Source: Bacteroidales bacterium
Lineage (GTDB): Bacteria > Bacteroidota > Bacteroidia > Bacteroidales > ML635J-15
Reading direction: 5' to 3'
Assembly: GCA_031275085.1 (NCBI GenBank)
Contig: JAISPG010000069.1
Location: forward strand, 147,402 to 211,401
Length of the DNA stretch: 64,000 bases
Shown: positions 43,730 to 52,346 of the stretch, piece by piece
How positions within the stretch are numbered: position 1 is the stretch's first letter
Layout: each line of letters starts with the position of its first letter
Notes under the pieces: generated by a model
The model's database searches: none
What the model saw: only the letters and a program-made list of their open reading frames with translations
Told to the model about the DNA's origin: nothing
Translations under genes and position numbers: made by a program

Positions 43730-44125
43730 ATGAAAAAAATCATTTTGGGTGCATTTTTCGCACTCATCACAATCGGCGCTTTTGCTCAAAAGAGTAATGT
43801 AGAAGTATTGTATTTCAAAGCACAATTAGCATGTTGCAAAGCTGCCGCTTGCAACAATCTGGAAAACGAAGTAAAAAACATTATCGAAAAGAATTTTCCT
43901 AAAGGAAATGTCACATTCAAACAAGTTGCGTTGGCAGATGAAGCCAATAAAGATCTGGTAGCAAAATATAATGCAAAATCTCAAACGGTTGTCGCTGTTA
44001 AAACCGCTAAAAAGAAGGCAACTTCAACCGATATTTCAGATATTATCAGAAGTTATGCAAGGTCAAATGACAAAACAAAATTTGAAACTGATTTGGTTGC
44101 CAAAATCAATGAAATTTTAAAATAA
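43730..44125 (+). CDS. Exported Cys-Cys protein, ars-island paralog A
   Basis: A signal peptide (1-19, ending AFAQ) precedes a small thioredoxin-like domain: NVEVLYFKAQLACCKAAACN (C35, C36, C41), IIEKNFPKGNVTFKQV and YNAKSQTVV. It is a close paralog of the protein at 47771-48166 and resembles the ArsF fold but has CC-x4-C in place of CxxC. It may bind As(III) in the periplasm or act as redox partner of the ArsG-like permease 1 bp downstream. Function inferred. Confidence 0.7.
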   Translation: MKKIILGAFFALITIGAFAQKSNVEVLYFKAQLACCKAAACNNLENEVKNIIEKNFPKGNVTFKQVALADEANKDLVAKYNAKSQTVVAVKTAKKKATSTDISDIIRSYARSNDKTKFETDLVAKINEILK

Positions 44126-44126
44126 T

Positions 44127-44825
44127 ATGGAATTTTTACAGCAATTAGTTGATAACTCCAATTGGCCTGTTTTTACAGCTTTAATACTTGGATTAATGAC
44201 AGCGATTAGTCCTTGTCCGTTAGCTACCAATATAACAGCAACTGCCTATCTAAGCAAAGATATAGGTAATAAAAAGCGGGTATTTTTGAATGGTATTTTC
44301 TACACATTAGGCAGAACTTTCAGTTACACGGCTTTAGGAATGATATTCTATTTCGGAGCAAGCCAGTTTCAGGTAGCCCGCTTTTTACAAAATATTGGCG
44401 GAATGTGGCTGGGAATCGCTTTGGTCATAATAGGAATCTTAATGTTGGATGTTATCAAATTTAAAATTCCGGGATTAAATAAGCTGACATCAAAAGTAGG
44501 CGATAAAAAAAGAAAGAATAATTATTTGAATGCATTCCTTTTGGGAGTCTTGTTTGCTCTGGCATTTTGTCCGTATAGTGGAGTGTTGTATTTCGGGGTG
44601 TTGATTCCCATGACCATTGCAAGTCCATCAGGGTTGATACTACCGGTCGTGTTTGCTATTGCAACAGGATTGCCCGTTATTATTATTGCATACCTCTTAG
44701 CTTATAGCATGTCGAATGTAGGGAAATTCTACAACAAGATGCAAAGCTTTCAAAAATGGTTTAAACGGATTGTTGCCGCTATTTTTATCATTGTCGGAAT
44801 TTATTATATCGTCATTAGTATATAA
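44127..44825 (+). CDS. ArsG-like permease (DsbD/CcdA-type membrane protein)
   Basis: A 232-residue protein with six transmembrane helices and the CcdA/DsbD-like cysteines in AISPCPLATN and ALAFCPYSGVLYFG, each followed by Pro. Family members in ars operons are named ArsG, an efflux permease for aromatic arsenicals, while the fold is that of transmembrane electron carriers. Either export or passing of electrons to the periplasmic ArsF-like proteins is possible. Starts 1 bp after the preceding gene. Confidence 0.8.
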   Translation: MEFLQQLVDNSNWPVFTALILGLMTAISPCPLATNITATAYLSKDIGNKKRVFLNGIFYTLGRTFSYTALGMIFYFGASQFQVARFLQNIGGMWLGIALVIIGILMLDVIKFKIPGLNKLTSKVGDKKRKNNYLNAFLLGVLFALAFCPYSGVLYFGVLIPMTIASPSGLILPVVFAIATGLPVIIIAYLLAYSMSNVGKFYNKMQSFQKWFKRIVAAIFIIVGIYYIVISI

Positions 44826-44842
44826 CTTAAAAAATAGTAGAT

Positions 44843-45076
44843 ATGGAAATCATCGTATTGGGTACAGGTTGTGCCAAATGTAAAACAACTTACGAAAAAG
44901 TTGAGAAAGTACTGAAGGACTTAAACATTTCAGCCGATTTAAAAAAGGAACAGGATATTCTCGAAATTGTAAAATATAATGTAATGTCATTGCCCGCCAT
45001 TGTAGTAGATGGCGAAATAAAAATCAAAGGATATGTTCCTTCGGAAGAAGAAATTGCAGAAGTAATCAAAAAATAA
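44843..45076 (+). CDS. TM0996/MTH895-type small thioredoxin (ArsE-like)
   Basis: A 77-residue cytosolic glutaredoxin-like protein: IIVLGTGCAKCKTTYEKVEK with CAKC active site (C10, C13) and cis-Pro in VMSLPAIVVDGE. Together with the ArsF- and ArsG-like proteins it forms a probable electron path cytosol-membrane-periplasm. Confidence 0.85.
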   Translation: MEIIVLGTGCAKCKTTYEKVEKVLKDLNISADLKKEQDILEIVKYNVMSLPAIVVDGEIKIKGYVPSEEEIAEVIKK

Positions 45077-45083
45077 TAGAGAT

Positions 45084-45416
45084 ATGAAAGAAGTAAAAAT
45101 TTATGATCCGGCACTTTGTTGTCCAACCGGATTATGTGGAGTAAATATCGACCCTGAATTGATGCGAATTGCCGTAGTGGTCGAAACATTAAAGAAAAAA
45201 GGAATTATAATCGAACGTTTCAATTTGCGTGACCATCCAATGGTGTATGTAGATACCAAAGTGGTTAACGAAGCTTTGATGAAAGAGACAGCCGATATTC
45301 TTCCGATAGTTACTGTTGACGGAGAAATAGTAATAAAGAAAGCGTATCCGTCCAACAAACAAATTGCAGAATGGCTTGGTGTATCGGAAGAAGAACTAAC
45401 AATAAAAACTAAATAA
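45084..45416 (+). CDS. arsD: ArsD arsenic metallochaperone
   Basis: A 110-residue protein with the strictly conserved metal-binding cysteines C12, C13 and C18 (ALCCPTGLCGV) and thioredoxin-like rest (ILPIVTVDGEIVIKKAYPS). It hands As(III) to ArsA, which is encoded 7 bp downstream. Confidence 0.95.
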   Translation: MKEVKIYDPALCCPTGLCGVNIDPELMRIAVVVETLKKKGIIIERFNLRDHPMVYVDTKVVNEALMKETADILPIVTVDGEIVIKKAYPSNKQIAEWLGVSEEELTIKTK

Positions 45417-45423
45417 TAAAGTC

Positions 45424-47145
45424 ATGAAGAAATTTAATCCGTCAGAAGAAAATCTGACACAATACATTTTCTTTACAGGAAAAGGAGGTGTAGGAAAAAC
45501 GTCAGTTGCCTGTGCAACTGCTGTGGGATTGGCAGACAAAGGGAAAAAGGTTCTTTTGGTAAGTACCGACCCTGCCTCCAATCTGCAAGATGTTTTCAAT
45601 ATGCCTTTGGATAACAAAGGAACAATTATAAAAGAAGTTCCAAACCTCACTGTAATTAATCTTGACCCTGAACAAGCGGCTTACGAATACAAAGAATCCG
45701 TTATCGGGCCATACAGAGGAAAATTACCCGAAAGTGTGATTGCCAATATGGAAGAACAATTATCAGGTTCTTGTACTGTAGAAGTAGCTGCGTTCAACGA
45801 ATTTTCTGATGTAATTACCAATGAAGATAAACGAAAAGATTACGACCATATCATTTTCGATACTGCTCCAACAGGACATACATTGAGAATGTTACAACTG
45901 CCTTCGGCTTGGAATACCTTTATTGCTGAAAACACAACCGGAGCATCCTGTTTAGGTCAATTATCGGGTTTGGAAGACCGTAAAGAAATTTACAAATTAG
46001 CCGTAAAAACTTTGACCGATAACAATTTAACTACTTTATTTCTGGTAAGTCGTCCTGACGAAACGCCGTTGAAAGAAGTAGAGCGTTCTTCCAACGAGTT
46101 GTTAGACATTGGAATAAAAGCACAACATCTTATCATCAATGGAGTTTTGGAAAACTACGATGAAAATGATACCATTTCAAAACAACTGTACGAACGTCAG
46201 CAAAAAGCATTAGACAACCGTTCGGAAGCCTTATTGAGATTGACTACTTACATGGTTCCTTTGCGTTCATACAATATGACAGGCATCGAAAATATTCGCA
46301 ATATGCTTACTACCGATACTTCTGTTCAAGCAAGTACGGTTGAACTAAAAGATAACCATTTCCAAACGTTGGATAATCTCATCGAAGATTTATATACATC
46401 AGGGAAACGGGTAATTTTTACTATGGGAAAAGGCGGTGTAGGAAAAACTACGATTGCCGGAAATATCGCAAGAGGATTGGCACAGAAAGGCGTAAAAGTT
46501 TTATTGACCACAACCGACCCAGCCAACCATTTGGCATATGTAAATACAAAAGTTGAAGGTATTTCAATAAGCCATATTGACGAAAAAGCCGTTTTAGCCG
46601 AATATTCAAAAAATATTTTGGATAAAGCCCGTGAAGCGATGGGAGATGCGGATTTAAGCTATATTGAAGAAGATTTACGTTCTCCTTGTACACAAGAAAT
46701 TGCTGTTTTTAATGCGTTTGCCGAAGTAGTAGCCAAAGCCGACGACCAGGTGGTTGTTATTGATACAGCTCCCACAGGACATACATTATTGCTTTTAGAT
46801 GCAACTCAAAGTTATCATCATGAAGTAGAACGCACACAAGGGAATATAACTCCTGCTGTTCAAAATTTGTTACCTCGTTTAAGAAATGAAAAGGAAACAG
46901 AAGTTGTCATTGTTACCCTCCCTGAAGCTACTCCTGTATTTGAAGCGGAACGTCTGCAAATGGACTTACAACGTGCCGGGATTAAAAATCATTGGTGGGC
47001 TGTAAATTCGAGCTTGTTACTGACTTCTACAACCAGTCCTTTTTTGAAAGCAAAAGCACAGAGTGAAATTCAATGGATTGAGAAAGTAAAAGAACTTTCC
47101 GGTAATAATTTCATTGTAATTCCCTGGAAAGAAATTGTTGAATAA
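45424..47145 (+). CDS. arsA: ArsA arsenite pump ATPase
   Basis: A 573-residue protein made of two homologous halves, each with a P-loop GKGGVGKT (19-26 and 335-342) and a DTAPTGHT signal (from 146 and in the second half). The allosteric As(III) cysteines are kept: C117 (SGSCTVEVAAF), C176 (TGASCLGQ) and C422 (RSPCTQEIAVF). ArsA hydrolyses ATP at the membrane to drive arsenite efflux through ArsB/Acr3, loaded by ArsD. Confidence 0.96.
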   Translation: MKKFNPSEENLTQYIFFTGKGGVGKTSVACATAVGLADKGKKVLLVSTDPASNLQDVFNMPLDNKGTIIKEVPNLTVINLDPEQAAYEYKESVIGPYRGKLPESVIANMEEQLSGSCTVEVAAFNEFSDVITNEDKRKDYDHIIFDTAPTGHTLRMLQLPSAWNTFIAENTTGASCLGQLSGLEDRKEIYKLAVKTLTDNNLTTLFLVSRPDETPLKEVERSSNELLDIGIKAQHLIINGVLENYDENDTISKQLYERQQKALDNRSEALLRLTTYMVPLRSYNMTGIENIRNMLTTDTSVQASTVELKDNHFQTLDNLIEDLYTSGKRVIFTMGKGGVGKTTIAGNIARGLAQKGVKVLLTTTDPANHLAYVNTKVEGISISHIDEKAVLAEYSKNILDKAREAMGDADLSYIEEDLRSPCTQEIAVFNAFAEVVAKADDQVVVIDTAPTGHTLLLLDATQSYHHEVERTQGNITPAVQNLLPRLRNEKETEVVIVTLPEATPVFEAERLQMDLQRAGIKNHWWAVNSSLLLTSTTSPFLKAKAQSEIQWIEKVKELSGNNFIVIPWKEIVE

Positions 47146-47159
47146 TAAATATCGGAATC

Positions 47160-47645
47160 ATGAAACAACTAATTTCCTTATTCTGCATTATCTTTTCTAT
47201 CGGAATGCTTAATGCACAACAATTCCCAGAAGTAAGTCTTAAAACATTGGACGGAAAAAGTATCAATAGTTCATCTATCAAAGCAAACGGCAAGCCTTTA
47301 ATTATTTGTTTTTGGAAATCGTGTTGCACGGTGAATGAAAAAATGTTAGATGCTCTGTCGGAAGTATATGAAGACTGGAAAGATGAATTTGGTGTTAAAA
47401 TATATGCCGTATCTGTTGATGACAGTCGTTCATCTGCAAAAATAAGACCTTTGGTTAATGGTAAAGGTTGGGAATTGGATTTTTTACAAGATGTAAATTC
47501 TGACTTTAAAAGAGCATTGAGTGTAGCTAATCCTCCATACATTCTAATTTATAACGCAAAGGGAGAGTTAATAGCACAAAAACCAGGTTTTCAAAGCGGT
47601 TACGAAATGGAAATTTATAAAATACTCAAAGAGAATTCAAATTGA
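47160..47645 (+). CDS. Exported redoxin with SCC active site
   Basis: A signal peptide (1-19, ending LNAQ) and a TlpA/AhpC-like fold: FPEVSLKTLDGKSINSSSIK, then LIICFWKSCCTVNEKMLDAL, VKIYAVSVDDSRSSAKIRPL and PPYILIYNAKGELIAQ. The usual WCxxC is replaced by K-S-C-C-T (C55, C56), again an adjacent Cys pair. It may act as a periplasmic arsenic-binding or thiol-disulfide protein. Last gene of the first ars unit. Confidence 0.75.
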   Translation: MKQLISLFCIIFSIGMLNAQQFPEVSLKTLDGKSINSSSIKANGKPLIICFWKSCCTVNEKMLDALSEVYEDWKDEFGVKIYAVSVDDSRSSAKIRPLVNGKGWELDFLQDVNSDFKRALSVANPPYILIYNAKGELIAQKPGFQSGYEMEIYKILKENSN

Positions 47646-47664
47646 TATTTTTTTAATTTAAATA

Positions 47665-47706
47665 TTCGGTGTTTTGCGAAATACAAATAATTCGTATTCT
47701 TGCGAA
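47665..47706 (+). promoter_or_regulatory. ArsR-type operators before the second ars unit
   Basis: TTCGGTGTTTTGCGAA (47665-47680) and TTCGTATTCTTGCGAA (47691-47706) reproduce the two-operator layout of the arsR promoter; TATTCTTG in the second fits a -7 box with one change. Confidence 0.7.
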
Positions 47707-47770
47707 AAGCACAATTTAAGAAATAATAATCAGTGTAAATAGTTTAAATAACCCATTTAATTTATAATCA

Positions 47771-48166
47771 ATGAAAAAAGGAATCTTAATAATAACACTA
47801 TTTCTTGCATCGGTTGGACTGTATGCACAGAAAAACAATGTAGAAGTTCTTTATTTCAAGGCAGAATTAGCGTGTTGCCAGGCTACTGCTTGTAATAACT
47901 TGGAAAGTGAAATCAAATCTATTGTCGAAAAGAATTTTCCAAGTGAAAATGTTACTTTCAAACAGGTTTCCTTGGTAAATGATGCGAACAAAGCACTTGT
48001 ATCAAAGTATAATGCTAAATCCCAAACTGTGGTATTAGTTACAACAAAAAATGGAAAAGAATCCAGTATCGATGTATCTGATATAGTACGGAAATATGTA
48101 CGAAATGAAAATAAGAAAGCTTTTGAAAAAAGCATGATTGAAAAAATAAAAGAAAGTCTTAATTAA
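47771..48166 (+). CDS. Exported Cys-Cys protein, ars-island paralog B
   Basis: Signal peptide (1-20, ending LYAQ) plus a domain nearly identical in pattern to the protein at 43730-44125: NVEVLYFKAELACCQATACN with C35, C36 and C41 at the same places. It is transcribed from its own ArsR-type promoter and closed by a strong hairpin, so it can be expressed alone. Function unknown; As(III) binding inferred from cysteines and control. Confidence 0.7.
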   Translation: MKKGILIITLFLASVGLYAQKNNVEVLYFKAELACCQATACNNLESEIKSIVEKNFPSENVTFKQVSLVNDANKALVSKYNAKSQTVVLVTTKNGKESSIDVSDIVRKYVRNENKKAFEKSMIEKIKESLN

Positions 48167-48177
48167 TCAATAGATTG

Positions 48178-48216
48178 CTGTTTCAGGATTTTGTTTCCAA
48201 TAAAATCCTGAAACAG
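48178..48216 (+). terminator. Strong hairpin after paralog B
   Basis: CTGTTTCAGGATTTT and AAAATCCTGAAACAG form a perfect 15-bp stem with a 9-base loop. The U-tract is missing, so it may attenuate or protect the transcript's 3' end rather than end it fully. Confidence 0.55.
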
Positions 48217-48241
48217 TTGATTCACCATAAACTATTAAATT

Positions 48242-48613
48242 ATGAAGCGAAATATTTTTTTTATAATTACCTTCTCCGTTATCCTCTCTCTACTAATCTC
48301 TTTTGCCTCTTGCAAAAAAGAATATATCGAAGAGCCAGAAGACACGTCTGAATCTATTGAATTTGTTTCACTGGAAGCATCAACTTACAGGGCAAAGGTA
48401 TGGGATACAATTTGGATAAAAGCAACCGTAATTGGAGATAGCCTTGAATACAAATGGCAGAAAAATAGCGGTTCTATGGTAAAAACTCAAAATCCTAATG
48501 AAGTGATTTATTGGGGATGTTATTCATGTATAGGAAAAAATACCATAACCTGCACAGCATTCAACAGTACCGGAGAGAAAAGTAAAAGTGTCGAAGTAGA
48601 AGTTTACCGATGA
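48242..48613 (+). CDS. Small lipoprotein with Ig-like/PKD-like fold
   Basis: A 24-residue lipoprotein signal (ISFASC) precedes one beta-sandwich domain (VWDTIWIKATVIGDSLEYKW then GSMVKTQNPNEVIYWG and NTITCTAFNSTGEKSKSVEV). Two cysteines in CYSCIGKNTITC are close together. Its stop overlaps the start of the following outer-membrane protein gene by 4 bp, so they probably act together at the envelope. Confidence 0.7.
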   Translation: MKRNIFFIITFSVILSLLISFASCKKEYIEEPEDTSESIEFVSLEASTYRAKVWDTIWIKATVIGDSLEYKWQKNSGSMVKTQNPNEVIYWGCYSCIGKNTITCTAFNSTGEKSKSVEVEVYR

Positions 48614-49620
48614 AAAATATCTTTTTGAAAATGCTTTTATGTACCATAATGTTTTCATTGTCTTTTGTGAATTATTCATTTGGGCAGTGTTGTGGTGCAG
48701 GAAATCCGATTTCGGTTTCGGGATTGGATAATACTACAGATAAGAATAATCTGAAGATAGGATTGAATTACCGGTATAATTACTCGAATAAATATTATGA
48801 GAATACCAAGAAAACCGATGTCGATTTTCCGGGAGTACTAAATAATTCCAATTATAACTACATGAGTTTAAATGCAGGTTATGGTATTACGGAGCGTTTA
48901 TCGGTAAAAGCAGATTTAGGATTTTACATAAATAAAACAGAAAATTTCAAGAATGAGAGTTTTGACGACCTTACAGCATGGGGGTTAGGTGATTTGGATT
49001 TGAATATAAGTTATAAAGCTTATCTGAATAAGAAAAAAGGAATTGAATTGGCTCCTTTTGTAAGTGTCAAATTTCCAATCGGCAGATTCGACCAGGAAGT
49101 TGACGGCATAAAATTACCAATTACAATGCAACCATCATCAGGAAGTTTCCGGTATACGGGCGGTCTCTTTTTTTACGCCAATTTACCAAACGATTTCTTT
49201 CTGACTTCTTTTAATTTCTATGAATATGCCCAAAGGATTAAATCTAAAAACTTTGATTATAAATTTGGAAATACGTTATATCTGTCGGTAGATGCCAACT
49301 ATATCGCTTTTAAATTTCTTACGGTTGGTTTGCAAGCCGGTTATGAGTATAAAGGACGTTCGCAAAGAGAGAATAATCAGGAATTGTACGGAACAGGTTA
49401 TCATGCCATATCACTGGTTCCACATCTCACTTTCAGGATAAAAGAAACATATATTGCATTGGCTGGTGAAGTCCCTATTTTTCATAAAGTTGAAGAAATT
49501 CAATTAGTAAATACATTTGCTTTACGGTTAAGTGTTATTCAGAACATTCAGTTTAAAAGCAAAAAAGACAAAGAAAAACAGAAAGAAAGTGAGCGTTGTT
49601 GCCCAAATCCTACAAAGTAA
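48610..49620 (+). CDS. Outer-membrane barrel protein with terminal Cys-Cys pairs
   Basis: After the signal peptide (1-25) the mature protein starts QCCGAGNPISVSG with a Cys pair (27-28). The body has regular barrel strands (KIGLNYRYNYSNKYYENTK, YMSLNAGYGITERLSVKADL, IELAPFVSVKFPIGRF, FLTVGLQAGYEYKGR). A charged tail ends with ERCCPNPTK, a second pair. The fold resembles Phenol_MetA_deg-type transporters of the outer membrane. It may let arsenic or its thiol conjugates pass; this is inferred from the island. Confidence 0.7.
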   Translation: MKNIFLKMLLCTIMFSLSFVNYSFGQCCGAGNPISVSGLDNTTDKNNLKIGLNYRYNYSNKYYENTKKTDVDFPGVLNNSNYNYMSLNAGYGITERLSVKADLGFYINKTENFKNESFDDLTAWGLGDLDLNISYKAYLNKKKGIELAPFVSVKFPIGRFDQEVDGIKLPITMQPSSGSFRYTGGLFFYANLPNDFFLTSFNFYEYAQRIKSKNFDYKFGNTLYLSVDANYIAFKFLTVGLQAGYEYKGRSQRENNQELYGTGYHAISLVPHLTFRIKETYIALAGEVPIFHKVEEIQLVNTFALRLSVIQNIQFKSKKDKEKQKESERCCPNPTK

Positions 49621-49638
49621 ACTAAAACATTATTATTT

Positions 49639-50181
49639 ATGACTAAAGCAAAAGAAGATCATTCAGGAAAATCAAAAACTATTGGTTCAACCATTCTTGG
49701 AGTATTCTCATCAATATTGGCATTACTTGGCGTGGTTAGTTGTTGCGGGTTGCCGATTTTGGCGGGAATACTTGCTTCTTTAGGTATTGGAGCATCGCAA
49801 TTAAGTTTCTTTGCCCAATATAGATGGTTATTTATTAGCTTGGCAATTGTATCTTTATTATTTGGATTCTATCAAATCTATTTTAGAAAAAAGAAGAACT
49901 GTTGTTCGGAAAATGCAGAAGAGGATAGTTGTTGTTCAACTTCCGCTCCCAAAAAGAAATCAAATTCAATTTTATTTCAAAAGATATTTCTTTGGCTTGG
50001 TGCTGTGGCAATAATTGTAATACTTCTTATCGGTTTCAGAGAAGGAAATTCATCAAACGCACCTGATGTAAACGGATGTTGTTCAACTGAAGCACTGAAT
50101 CAAACGAATAGTAGTTGTTGCCATTCGGAAGAAGAATCTGTTCAGACAGATAGAGGAGACGGTTGTTGTTCAAATCAATAA
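49639..50181 (+). CDS. Membrane protein with six Cys-Cys pairs (MerT-like)
   Basis: Three transmembrane segments (about 19-50, 62-80, 112-132). The first contains SCCGLPILAGILASLG, the Cys pair in a helix as in the mercury transporter MerT. Further pairs lie at 88-89, 98-99, 147-148, 160-161 and 176-177 in hydrophilic parts (KKNCCSENAEEDSCCS, VNGCCSTEA, SSCCHSEEE, GDGCCSNQ). It is last in the second ars unit. A metal(loid) carrier or sink at the inner membrane is likely; no named family fits fully. Confidence 0.7.
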   Translation: MTKAKEDHSGKSKTIGSTILGVFSSILALLGVVSCCGLPILAGILASLGIGASQLSFFAQYRWLFISLAIVSLLFGFYQIYFRKKKNCCSENAEEDSCCSTSAPKKKSNSILFQKIFLWLGAVAIIVILLIGFREGNSSNAPDVNGCCSTEALNQTNSSCCHSEEESVQTDRGDGCCSNQ

Positions 50182-50311
50182 CATTTGTTATTAATTTGTA
50201 TATTCTAATTTCAGCATTAAACCATCAATGATAAAAAGGAAGAAACAGAAGTTAAATATAAGTCAAGATATCTCAATTCTCTATTTAAACTTAGGTTATT
50301 GGATTTGAATT

Positions 50312-50352
50312 ATGAGAACCTGAAATCTGTTATAAGATTTTGGGTTCTTATG
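50312..50352 (+). terminator. Hairpin after the second ars unit
   Basis: GAGAACCTGAAATCT pairs imperfectly with AGATTTTGGGTTCTT around GTTATA. Probable transcript end; the U-tract is short. Confidence 0.45.
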
Positions 50353-50377
50353 TTTTATCCATATCAATAAAACGATG

Positions 50378-50415
50378 TTCGTTATTCGCAGATGTACGAA
50401 TAATTTATATCTTTG
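50378..50415 (+). promoter_or_regulatory. ArsR-type operator and promoter of the thioredoxin-like gene
   Basis: TTCGTTATTCGCA (50378-50390) and the inverted half-site TACGAATAA (50395-50403) resemble the ArsR operators; TATCTTTG (50408-50415) is a good -7 box 21 bp before the ATG. Confidence 0.55.
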
Positions 50416-50436
50416 TATTTTAAAACAGAAATCTTT

Positions 50437-50892
50437 ATGATAAATTTTAAATGGTTTATTCCTGTTGTTTTGATATGTTCTTTTTTCATTTTGCTTCTAA
50501 TCTTTCGAAGTGACTTAATTGATATTATTTCACGTTATCAACAAAATTTGCTTCCTGCAAATGAAATAGAGACTTTGGAAACAAGATTAAATCAAGTGTA
50601 TGATTATGAAAATAATGGAAAATCGTTTTCATACACCCTTATTGAATTTGGCTCTACAAAATGTGCCGCATGTAAAAATATGGAATTAGTTCTAGAGAAA
50701 ATAAGAACACATTTTCCTGATAAAGTTCAAGTTGTATTTATAAATGTGACAGATAAAAGCAATAAAGAATTGGTTACGTATTTCGGTATTTCAATTATTC
50801 CGGCACAGGTAATACTTAATAGAAAAGGAAATGAAGTTTTTCGCCATACAGGTTATATTTCAGAAACAGAATTGGAAAAACAATTTAAATAA
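50437..50892 (+). CDS. Membrane-anchored thioredoxin-like protein
   Basis: I start at MINFKWFIPVV, since an ATG 8 codons upstream would lie too close to the -7 box. One N-terminal membrane helix (about 6-22) anchors a thioredoxin fold facing the periplasm: LIEFGSTKCAACKNMELVLE with the CAAC active site and IIPAQVILNRKG with cis-Pro. It is a one-gene unit with an ArsR-like operator, so it probably supports arsenic resistance by reducing periplasmic thiols. Confidence 0.8.
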   Translation: MINFKWFIPVVLICSFFILLLIFRSDLIDIISRYQQNLLPANEIETLETRLNQVYDYENNGKSFSYTLIEFGSTKCAACKNMELVLEKIRTHFPDKVQVVFINVTDKSNKELVTYFGISIIPAQVILNRKGNEVFRHTGYISETELEKQFK

Positions 50893-50921
50893 TACACAAC
50901 TATGAACTAATCTGTACTATA

Positions 50922-51767
50922 ATGAAAGATTATTTTAGACAACTGACAGAATCAATAGAAATTGAATTGAGTTCAGTTTTGATGGATTCCTATAATATTT
51001 CTATAGAAGAATCTTTCATGATGATAGAGTTTTTTCAGAAGAAGTTAAATAGTTTGAGGGATTTTCTTTTACAATATGAATTTAAAGATACTCAAGAAGA
51101 AATCTTATTCTTTAAAGAAATGAAGCCTGAAATATTAAGTCATTTAATCTATTTCAATAAAATATATACAATAGAATTAAAACGTCCCAATGGGAGAGAC
51201 AGTATTCGGAAAAAATATTATGAAAAAGAACTGGATAGCCTCACTTATTTCTTTAATCGAAATCTGGATTTTTATCAGTATTATCGTTCTAAATTGACGA
51301 TTTTCGACGAATATTATTTTGTTCGGGGTAAAATGGACATAAGACTCTGTGTGGATAGCTCCCAGTTTATAAGCGACCCATTATTTTCCACCGGCTATGA
51401 TTATAAAGTAGCTAAAATTCTTGCCAATGAAATGTTGCGGATTTATCTGAATAGAAAACTTCAACGTTTAGATAGTGACTTTATACCGAACGATGTCAAA
51501 CGATCTATTAAATGCATCAAATGGACGGCTTCAAAAGTGGCAGTCATAGAATTGGGATATGCCCTTCATTCTTATAAAGCATTAAACAACGGCAACGCAG
51601 ATATACGGGAAATCATGGATCTTCTGGAATCGTGTTTTGATATAGAATTGAATGATTATTACCGTACTTATATCGCCCTTCGAAACAGGAAGAAAGATCG
51701 AACAAACTTTCTTAATTCTCTCATTGAAAGCCTTACCAAGCGAATGGATGAAGATGATTTACGATAA
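50922..51767 (+). CDS. rteC: RteC-domain regulator
   Basis: A 281-residue cytoplasmic protein matching RteC: LNSLRDFLLQYEFKDTQEEI, then FFKEMKPEILSHLIYFNKIY, and the C-terminal KCIKWTASKVAVIELGYALH then NNGNADIREI. RteC in CTnDOT activates excision genes after antibiotic induction of RteA/RteB; here no RteAB is nearby. A strong terminator follows. It lies 29 bp after the thioredoxin-like gene, which links the arsenic island to the transposon. Confidence 0.88.
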   Translation: MKDYFRQLTESIEIELSSVLMDSYNISIEESFMMIEFFQKKLNSLRDFLLQYEFKDTQEEILFFKEMKPEILSHLIYFNKIYTIELKRPNGRDSIRKKYYEKELDSLTYFFNRNLDFYQYYRSKLTIFDEYYFVRGKMDIRLCVDSSQFISDPLFSTGYDYKVAKILANEMLRIYLNRKLQRLDSDFIPNDVKRSIKCIKWTASKVAVIELGYALHSYKALNNGNADIREIMDLLESCFDIELNDYYRTYIALRNRKKDRTNFLNSLIESLTKRMDEDDLR

Positions 51768-51789
51768 ATATTATCTGAATTAATCTATA

Positions 51790-51828
51790 AAAACTACCAA
51801 GTTACTATCAACTTGGTAGTTTTTGTTT
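51790..51828 (+). terminator. Rho-independent terminator after rteC
   Basis: AAAACTACCAAGTT and AACTTGGTAGTTTT form a perfect 14-bp stem with a 6-base loop followed by TGTTTTT. Confidence 0.85.
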
Positions 51829-51986
51829 TTAGGGCATATTACGGATGAAAAGTTACAGAAAACAGGCTTATTATGTCGATTTCGGGTAGAAAATGGGCGA
51901 AAAAAAATTTCAACCAACTTGGTATAACCTTGTCATTTTTATTCAAATAAAGCTTCCACTTTTGCAGAAATCTAATTTCAGTAACT

Positions 51987-52346
51987 ATGGATGTCATCAC
52001 AATGGAATCAAAAGCATACCAGGAGTTAGTTGATAAAATCAACTCAATTGCCGAGTTTATTGCGGAACGCAACGATGAACCCGTGATAGATATAGAAGAA
52101 GAATGGGTAGATAGCTATGAAGTTTGTACTTTCCTTAATATCAGCCAACGGACATTACAACGGCTCCGTACCAAAAGATTGATAGCCTACTCTCTTATAT
52201 CCGGCAAAACGTATTACACTATTGCAGAAATAAAACGGGTACTTAGTGAAAGACTGATTCGCACGAATGAAGGTGCAATTCAAAACCTAATAGATAACCA
52301 CAAAACATATGCTCAACAAAGAAGAATTGCTAAGAAGGACAAATAA
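51987..52346 (+). CDS. Excisionase-like HTH protein
   Basis: A 119-residue protein with a helix-turn-helix of the helix_turn_helix_17/MerR-like type: WVDSYEVCTFLNISQRTLQR then LRTKRLIAYSLISGKTYYTI and AEIKRVLSERLI. Such Xis-like proteins in CTns help excision or regulate transfer genes. CACTTTTG upstream (about 51957) is near a -7 consensus. Its end overlaps the next gene by 38 bp. Confidence 0.8.
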   Translation: MDVITMESKAYQELVDKINSIAEFIAERNDEPVIDIEEEWVDSYEVCTFLNISQRTLQRLRTKRLIAYSLISGKTYYTIAEIKRVLSERLIRTNEGAIQNLIDNHKTYAQQRRIAKKDK

